Origin: Bacilli bacterium
GTDB taxonomy: Bacteria > Bacillota_I > Bacilli_A > RF39 > UBA660
Length of the DNA: 9,438 nucleotides
Direction of reading: 5' to 3'
Assembly: GCA_024693165.1 (NCBI GenBank)
Contig: JAILLM010000172.1
Coordinates: 1-9,438 of the forward strand
The position numbers were made by a program, and so were the translations under genes. Shown piece by piece: positions 5,624 through 9,438 of this stretch. Positions within the stretch are counted from its first letter, which is position 1, and every line of letters starts with the position of its first letter. The notes beneath the pieces are model-generated. The model ran no database searches. It was not told where the DNA came from and was given only the letters and a program-made list of their open reading frames with translations.

Positions 5624-6652
5624 ATGAAACTAAAAATAAATAAGAAGTTGTTCTTACTGGCAGCAACTTCTACACTAACTCTTAGTGGTTGTGGATTAAA
5701 TAGTGAGTATGAAGGTTATGAACCTTATGAAGCAGAGTATTTTACAGAAGTTCCTGAAGCTAATGCTTCTGAAGGAAATATAATTTATTATAGTAAACTT
5801 CAAGAACAAACTTTATCTACATCTGTAGTTGAAGAAGTTCCATCTATTATTATTGAAGATGGAGAATATGTAAAAGCTACTACTAATGTAAATATTAGAG
5901 CTGAAGCTAATACAACTTCAAATAGATTATGTGTATTAGGTCTTGGTGCTTCTGCAAAAGTAATCGGAGAAGAAGATGGTTTCTACAAGGTAGAATATTT
6001 AGATTATGTTGGATATGTATCTAAAGAATTTGTTTCTCGTTATCAAAAAGAACATGTTAATTTAGATCCAATTGATGTAGCTTATTTTCCAAAAGATACA
6101 CTTATATATGATGAAGGAATGGAAGGAAAATCAATAGCTCCTGCTGGTGAATTCTCATTTGTATATGAGGATCAAGGTGATATGGTTCTTGTTGATGTTG
6201 ATGGTATCGTTGGATATGTTGATAAATCACAAGTTGAACATATTGATGATGTTAATAACTATGTAGTTGTTGATATTAGTGATCAAAATGTAAAAGTATT
6301 AAATGGTTGTGATGTATTAGTTGATAGTCCTTGTGTAACAGGTGCTCCATTAAGTCCAACTCAAACAGGTTTATTTACTGTATGGAGAGATAAAGGAATG
6401 AGATATTTAGGCTGTGATAATAGTCCTTGGGTAAATGTTATGAAAAGTTTTGATGGTAATCGTGGATTACATGATGCTGAAAGATATACTGAAGCAAATG
6501 GTTTTAAACATGGTTGGAGAGATTCATCTGAATTTGTTCCTACAACATATTTAGTTGATGGTTCTCATGGTTGTGTTAATATGCCTCATGATGAAGCTAT
6601 GGAATTAGATCAACTTATTACTAAAGGATCTAAAGTATTAGTTAAGAGATAA
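5624..6652 (+). CDS. Lipoprotein L,D-transpeptidase (YkuD) with SH3-like repeats
   Basis: A 342-residue secreted lipoprotein. A basic start (KLKINKK) and hydrophobic core are followed by the lipobox L20-S-G-C23, where lipidation would anchor it to the outer face of the membrane. An acidic, Tyr/Glu-rich linker covers about 25-80. A bacterial SH3-like domain spans about 82-138 (NVNIRAEANTTSN, then GYVSKEFV), and a second, less typical SH3-like unit about 150-203 (GIVGYVDKSQV). The YkuD domain runs from about 212 to the end, with H283 in GLHDA and the catalytic motif S314-H-G-C317-V-N. YkuD enzymes cross-link peptidoglycan (3-3 bonds) or attach proteins, and many are beta-lactam-insensitive except to carbapenems. 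The SH3 units probably bind the wall. The gene is monocistronic, with its own promoter and a terminator. Domain calls are confident; the precise reaction (cross-linking, anchoring or hydrolysis) is inferred. Confidence 0.92.
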   Translation: MKLKINKKLFLLAATSTLTLSGCGLNSEYEGYEPYEAEYFTEVPEANASEGNIIYYSKLQEQTLSTSVVEEVPSIIIEDGEYVKATTNVNIRAEANTTSNRLCVLGLGASAKVIGEEDGFYKVEYLDYVGYVSKEFVSRYQKEHVNLDPIDVAYFPKDTLIYDEGMEGKSIAPAGEFSFVYEDQGDMVLVDVDGIVGYVDKSQVEHIDDVNNYVVVDISDQNVKVLNGCDVLVDSPCVTGAPLSPTQTGLFTVWRDKGMRYLGCDNSPWVNVMKSFDGNRGLHDAERYTEANGFKHGWRDSSEFVPTTYLVDGSHGCVNMPHDEAMELDQLITKGSKVLVKR

Positions 6653-6679
6653 GATATAGATTTGTTCTATATCTTTTTT
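6651..6679 (+). terminator. Intrinsic terminator after the L,D-transpeptidase gene
   Basis: AAGATATAGA (6651-6660) and TCTATATCTT (6666-6675) form a perfect 10 bp stem around TTTGT, followed by T at 6674-6679. The left arm begins within the TAA stop (6650-6652). Confidence 0.85.
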
Positions 6680-6680
6680 A

Positions 6681-6709
6681 TTGTAATAATTATTATTATT
6701 TTTTATAAT
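6681..6709 (+). promoter_or_regulatory. Promoter for the membrane protein-pta operon
   Basis: TTGTAA (6681-6686, four of six consensus bases) and an exact TATAAT (6704-6709) are 17 bases apart, the ideal spacing. The start would be near 6716, at the first base of the ribosome site AGGTGAT (6716-6722), which lies five bases before the ATG at 6728. The -35 begins just after the preceding terminator's T-tract. Confidence 0.75.
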
Positions 6710-6727
6710 TTATATAGGTGATAAGAT

Positions 6728-7330
6728 ATGAAAAGTGATGATAAGACTAAAGTTCAAATGTTTTTTCATAAGATTAAAGTAATGTTTAAAAACATTTGGA
6801 AACTTATTAAAAAGTTATTTATTAAACTATTTAATCTAATTAAAGATAATAAAATTGCTAAGATTGTTTTAGCAAGTTTGGTTGCTTTAATAATTATTAT
6901 TTATGGAATTATAATTGCAGCTGGTGGACCTACAAGTGCAGTTAGAACATATTCAAAAGGATTAGTTGATAGTAATGCTAAAAAGATGTATTCAGTTGTT
7001 AATAGTAAGTATGTTAAAGAAGTAGAGAGTTCTTCAAACATAGTTGTGTTAGAGTCTATCGAAGCATCATTATCAAGTTTAAAACAAATAAATAAAGATT
7101 ATTTATCTTATAAAATAATTGATTCATATGATTTGGGTAGTTATGAGAAAGAACAATTAATTGAAACTATGAAATTGTATGCTAAAGATTTAGATGAGTC
7201 AAAGATAAAAGGTGCTAAAAGATATTTAGTTAAATTTAAAATAAATGTACAAGGCAATACTACTTATGTTTATACTTCAATTTATTCTGTAAAGAGAGGT
7301 TTAACTTGGAGTGTTGTTTATAATGCTTAA
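6728..7330 (+). CDS. Single-pass membrane protein of unknown function
   Basis: A 200-residue protein that I do not recognise as a named family. Residues 1-42 are very basic and amphipathic, with repeated Lys-Phe-Leu-Ile patterns (KVMFKNIWKLIKKLFIKL around 17-34), and could lie along the inner membrane surface. One strong transmembrane helix follows at about 43-65. The remaining 135 residues are probably outside the cell by the positive-inside rule. This domain begins GGPTSAVRTYSKGLVDSNAKKMYSV, a pattern that recalls small NTF2-like or DUF4878-type extracytoplasmic domains (helix, then 'D/N-xxxMY'), and ends in alternating beta-like strands (YLVKFKINVQGNTTYVYTSIYSV). No cysteine and no catalytic motif are evident. 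It heads an operon with pta 17 bases downstream and no terminator between. The start is supported by AGGTGAT five bases upstream. The gene is real; the fold comparison is weak inference. Confidence 0.75.
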   Translation: MKSDDKTKVQMFFHKIKVMFKNIWKLIKKLFIKLFNLIKDNKIAKIVLASLVALIIIIYGIIIAAGGPTSAVRTYSKGLVDSNAKKMYSVVNSKYVKEVESSSNIVVLESIEASLSSLKQINKDYLSYKIIDSYDLGSYEKEQLIETMKLYAKDLDESKIKGAKRYLVKFKINVQGNTTYVYTSIYSVKRGLTWSVVYNA

Positions 7331-7347
7331 GATTTAATGGGGTAATT

Positions 7348-8313
7348 ATGAATTATATTGATAGTGTGATAGAAAAAATTAAAAATGAAACTTTTAAAAG
7401 AATAGTTCTTCCAGAAAGTGAAGATGAAAGAGTTATTGAAGCTGCTAATAAAGCATGTAAGTTTTGTGATATTTATTTAATCGGAGATGAATCTTTAAGA
7501 GATAAAGTTGATTCTTCAATTACTATTCTTAATCCTAAAACATATGGTAGATTAAATGAAATGTGTGATACATTTTATGAATTAAGAAAAGAAAAAGGAT
7601 TAAGCAAAGATGAAGCTTATGATTTAGTAACTAATAATTCAAGATACTTTGCTACGATGCTTGTTTATTTAGGTATTTGTGATGGAGAAGTTACAGGTGC
7701 AAATCATACATCTGCTGATACTTATAGAAGTGCTTTTCAAATATGTAAACCAAAATCAGGTAAAGCTTCAGCATTTATGTTACTTGAATTTCCTAATAAA
7801 GAATTAGGTAATAATGGTGTTGTATTATTTGCTGACACAGGTTTAAATCAAAATCCTGATTCTGAAACGCTTGCTGACATAGCATTTGATTCAAGTGTTA
7901 CTTATGAAAGATTAGTTGGTGGACAATCTATGGTTGGTATGCTTAGTCATTCTACTAATGGTTCAAGTAAACATGAAGATGTTGAAAAAGTAGTAAATGC
8001 TTTGAATATAGTTAAGAGTAAACATCCTAGTTTACTTATCGATGGAGAAATGCAATTTGATACTGCGATTGATATTGATGTAGCTAAGAAAAAGATGCCT
8101 GATTCAATTATTGCAGGTCATGTAAATACTTTTATATTCCCAGATTTAGATGCTGGTAACATTGGATATAAGATTGCTCAAAGATTAGGTGGAGCTAATG
8201 CATATGGCCCTTTAACTCAAGGACTTGAAAAACCAATTAATGATCTTTCTAGAGGTTGCACAGCTGAAGATATTGTTGGTGTTATTGCAATAACATGTCT
8301 ACAAGTTAAATAA
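7348..8313 (+). CDS. pta: Phosphate acetyltransferase
   Basis: A 321-residue Pta, which interconverts acetyl-CoA plus phosphate with acetyl phosphate plus CoA in the cytosol. With acetate kinase it forms the acetate/ATP pathway of fermenters. Full-length single-domain form, without the long N-terminal extension of enteric Pta. Family landmarks: RIVLPESEDERVIEAA (18-33), GGQSMVGMLSHST (191-203) with GSSKHEDVEKV (205-215), DGEMQFDTAID (232-242), IFPDLDAGNIGYK-QRLGGANAYGP (263-288), and LSRGCTAEDIV (300-310). S301, R302 and D308 line up with the Ser309, Arg310 and Asp316 that are catalytically important in Methanosarcina thermophila Pta. Ribosome site GGGG (7339-7342) is five bases before the ATG. 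No acetate kinase gene is adjacent in the window. A phosphate butyryltransferase is less likely because of the full set of Pta motifs. Confidence 0.95.
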   Translation: MNYIDSVIEKIKNETFKRIVLPESEDERVIEAANKACKFCDIYLIGDESLRDKVDSSITILNPKTYGRLNEMCDTFYELRKEKGLSKDEAYDLVTNNSRYFATMLVYLGICDGEVTGANHTSADTYRSAFQICKPKSGKASAFMLLEFPNKELGNNGVVLFADTGLNQNPDSETLADIAFDSSVTYERLVGGQSMVGMLSHSTNGSSKHEDVEKVVNALNIVKSKHPSLLIDGEMQFDTAIDIDVAKKKMPDSIIAGHVNTFIFPDLDAGNIGYKIAQRLGGANAYGPLTQGLEKPINDLSRGCTAEDIVGVIAITCLQVK

Positions 8314-8336
8314 ACTATCATTCTGATAGTTTTTTT
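8312..8336 (+). terminator. Intrinsic terminator after pta
   Basis: AAACTATCA (8312-8320) and TGATAGTTT (8324-8332) form a perfect 9 bp stem around TTC, with T at 8330-8336. The left arm begins inside the pta stop codon (8311-8313). Confidence 0.88.
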
Positions 8337-8337
8337 A

Positions 8338-8346
8338 TGGTATTAT
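8338..8346 (+). promoter_or_regulatory. Extended -10 promoter for the M16-like gene
   Basis: TGGTATTAT is a TGn-type extended -10 that begins two bases after the pta terminator's T-tract. Any -35 contacts would fall in the terminator hairpin itself. The predicted start near 8353 coincides with the ribosome site AGAGGTGG (8353-8360), five bases before the ATG at 8366, so the leader would be only about 13 bases. Confidence 0.65.
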
Positions 8347-8365
8347 TTTAGTAGAGGTGGTTTGT

Positions 8366-9438
8366 ATGAAATTAAACTTAAAAACTGAACCAAAGATAAC
8401 AGTTAATAATGATGTTAAAATAACTAGTTTTGAAATTTTATATCCTTTTCCAAGATATGAATTTGAAGATACTTTTAATCTTAGAATATTAATTGATTTA
8501 ATGAGTACTTATTCATTAAAACATAGAACAAGACAAGCTTTTAATGAAGAAAATGATTTAAATTATATTACTAATTATGATGTTGATTGTTTTAGAAGAG
8601 GAGATACTCAATTCTTGCAAATAACATTCTTACTTCCTGGCAGTGGAATATTTGATGATTTTGATTTAAAGAAATCTTTAAAAGTAGTTAAGAATCATAT
8701 TTTTAAATCAATTGTATTAGCAGAAGATTTTTCTTATGAATATAATATTTATTATGAAAGAATTCTTAAAGATTTAAATACTAGATTAAGTGATCCTAGA
8801 TCTTTATTTGAAGATACTTGGATGGATCTTTATAATTTTAAACATGATTATTATAAAACTAATATTGAACAATTAGGTGCATTAAAGAAATCATCTATTG
8901 AAAGAGTAATTGAGTTATATAAGAAGATAGTTTTAAAAGGTGATTTTATTTCATTTATAAGTGGTAATGTAAGTGATAAAGAATATTATAAAGAAACTTT
9001 TGAAAGTATATTTAAACAAAAGAAAGAGAAAATAAGTTTAGATGTTAACTACGATTTAAAATACAAACCAGATTGGTTTGGTCATGTTGATAAGACTACA
9101 CATAATCCACATAGTATTATAAGAGTAGGTTATTATAAAGAAAATGCTACTAAAAGAGATAAATACTTAATGATGTTCTTAAGTTGTTGTATGTGGAGAA
9201 GAGAAAATAATATTCTATTTAATAAATTAAGACTTGAAAATGATTTAGTTTATAGTTGTGGTTGCGATCAAATTGAAGCTTTAGATAGTATTACTGTTAC
9301 TGCTTATCTTTCTAAAGAAAATATTAATAAAGCTTTAGTTTTAATTGATGAATGTATGAATCTACTTCTTGATGAAGAAGTATTTAATAGATGTAAAGAA
9401 AAATTATTAAAAGCAGATAATATAACATTCATATCTTA
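8366..9438 (+). CDS. M16 peptidase-like protein (YfmF-like), 3' end outside window
   Basis: The frame is open from an ATG with a strong ribosome site (AGAGGTGG, five bases upstream) to the window edge, giving 357 residues. The first half has the two-strand, two-helix layout of an M16 domain but no HxxEH or HxxEH-like zinc motif. The corresponding segment reads STYSLKHRTRQAFNEENDLN (47-66), so this domain should not be a zinc protease. The second half starts a further M16-type domain, with HNPHSIIRVGYYKE (246-259) and LFNKLRLENDLVYS (284-297). The latter matches the LF-x2-xRE-x2-LxY signature of the family. In Bacillota such inactive proteins (YfmF/YmfF type) usually lie next to an active YmfH/YfmH M16 partner; that gene would be expected just downstream, outside the window. 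An inactive-subunit role is inferred. Family fairly firm. Confidence 0.75.
   Translation, partial: MKLNLKTEPKITVNNDVKITSFEILYPFPRYEFEDTFNLRILIDLMSTYSLKHRTRQAFNEENDLNYITNYDVDCFRRGDTQFLQITFLLPGSGIFDDFDLKKSLKVVKNHIFKSIVLAEDFSYEYNIYYERILKDLNTRLSDPRSLFEDTWMDLYNFKHDYYKTNIEQLGALKKSSIERVIELYKKIVLKGDFISFISGNVSDKEYYKETFESIFKQKKEKISLDVNYDLKYKPDWFGHVDKTTHNPHSIIRVGYYKENATKRDKYLMMFLSCCMWRRENNILFNKLRLENDLVYSCGCDQIEALDSITVTAYLSKENINKALVLIDECMNLLLDEEVFNRCKEKLLKADNITFIS

Noticed and set aside
7322..7335. The 14 bases AATGCTTAAGATTT occur at the ends of both the radical SAM gene (4049-4062) and the 6728 gene (7322-7335)
   Set aside because: Both proteins end in Asn-Ala-stop, and the second copy lacks the pairing arm and T-tract of the first terminator. 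Chance in AT-rich DNA is enough; an eroded terminator cannot be shown.
1..9438. TGA reassigned to tryptophan, as in mollicutes
   Set aside because: All tryptophans at conserved positions are TGG and no coding region needs TGA to be read through. The exclusive use of TAA stops fits AT bias in a sample of eight genes.
1..9438. CRISPR arrays, tRNA/rRNA genes, insertion sequences, attachment sites, riboswitches
   Set aside because: No regularly spaced repeats, tRNA-like folds, transposase or integrase motifs were seen, and the gaps are too short (52-128 bases, filled by terminators and promoters) for known riboswitch classes.

Overview
The window looks like a chromosome segment from a very AT-rich, low-GC Gram-positive bacterium. 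Genes of the YitT, Pta, L,D-transpeptidase and YfmF-like M16 families, strong AGGAGG-type ribosome binding sites and U-tract terminators all point to Bacillota. A gut-associated Bacilli or Erysipelotrichia-like lineage is my best guess. The lipoprotein L,D-transpeptidase argues for a peptidoglycan wall and so against a wall-less mollicute. All visible tryptophans are TGG and all eight visible stop codons are TAA, so nothing suggests a reassigned TGA.

Everything is on the + strand in seven compact transcription units. (1) 1-2182: the 3' part of a PnuC-type vitamin transporter gene, overlapping by 8 bases a large fused HAD phosphatase/type I phosphodiesterase. (2) 2311-3174: a YitT-family membrane protein. 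(3) 3227-4057: a stand-alone radical SAM protein. (4) 4129-5529: an SLC1/DAACS-type symporter with altered transport-site residues and a histone-H1-like lysine tail. (5) 5624-6652: a lipoprotein with SH3-like repeats and a C-terminal YkuD L,D-transpeptidase domain. (6) 6728-8313: an unassigned single-pass membrane protein followed 17 bases later by phosphate acetyltransferase (pta). (7) 8366 to the window end: the N-terminal part of an M16-peptidase-like protein without a visible zinc motif.

The intergenic layout is strikingly uniform. Nearly every unit ends in a terminator hairpin that overlaps or touches the stop codon. Most of the next units start from a promoter whose -10 box lies only about 19-23 bases before the ATG, so the Shine-Dalgarno sequence sits almost at the 5' end of the mRNA. 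Three of the six promoters are extended -10 (TGn) promoters.

No tRNA, rRNA, CRISPR array, insertion sequence or phage gene was seen, and no single obviously new multi-gene system. The best leads are the HAD-phosphodiesterase fusion coupled to PnuC, and the symporter with His-Lys in place of Asn-Met in the cation site, a lost substrate arginine and a lysine tail that begins near a possible slippage site. The compact terminator/promoter architecture is the third.
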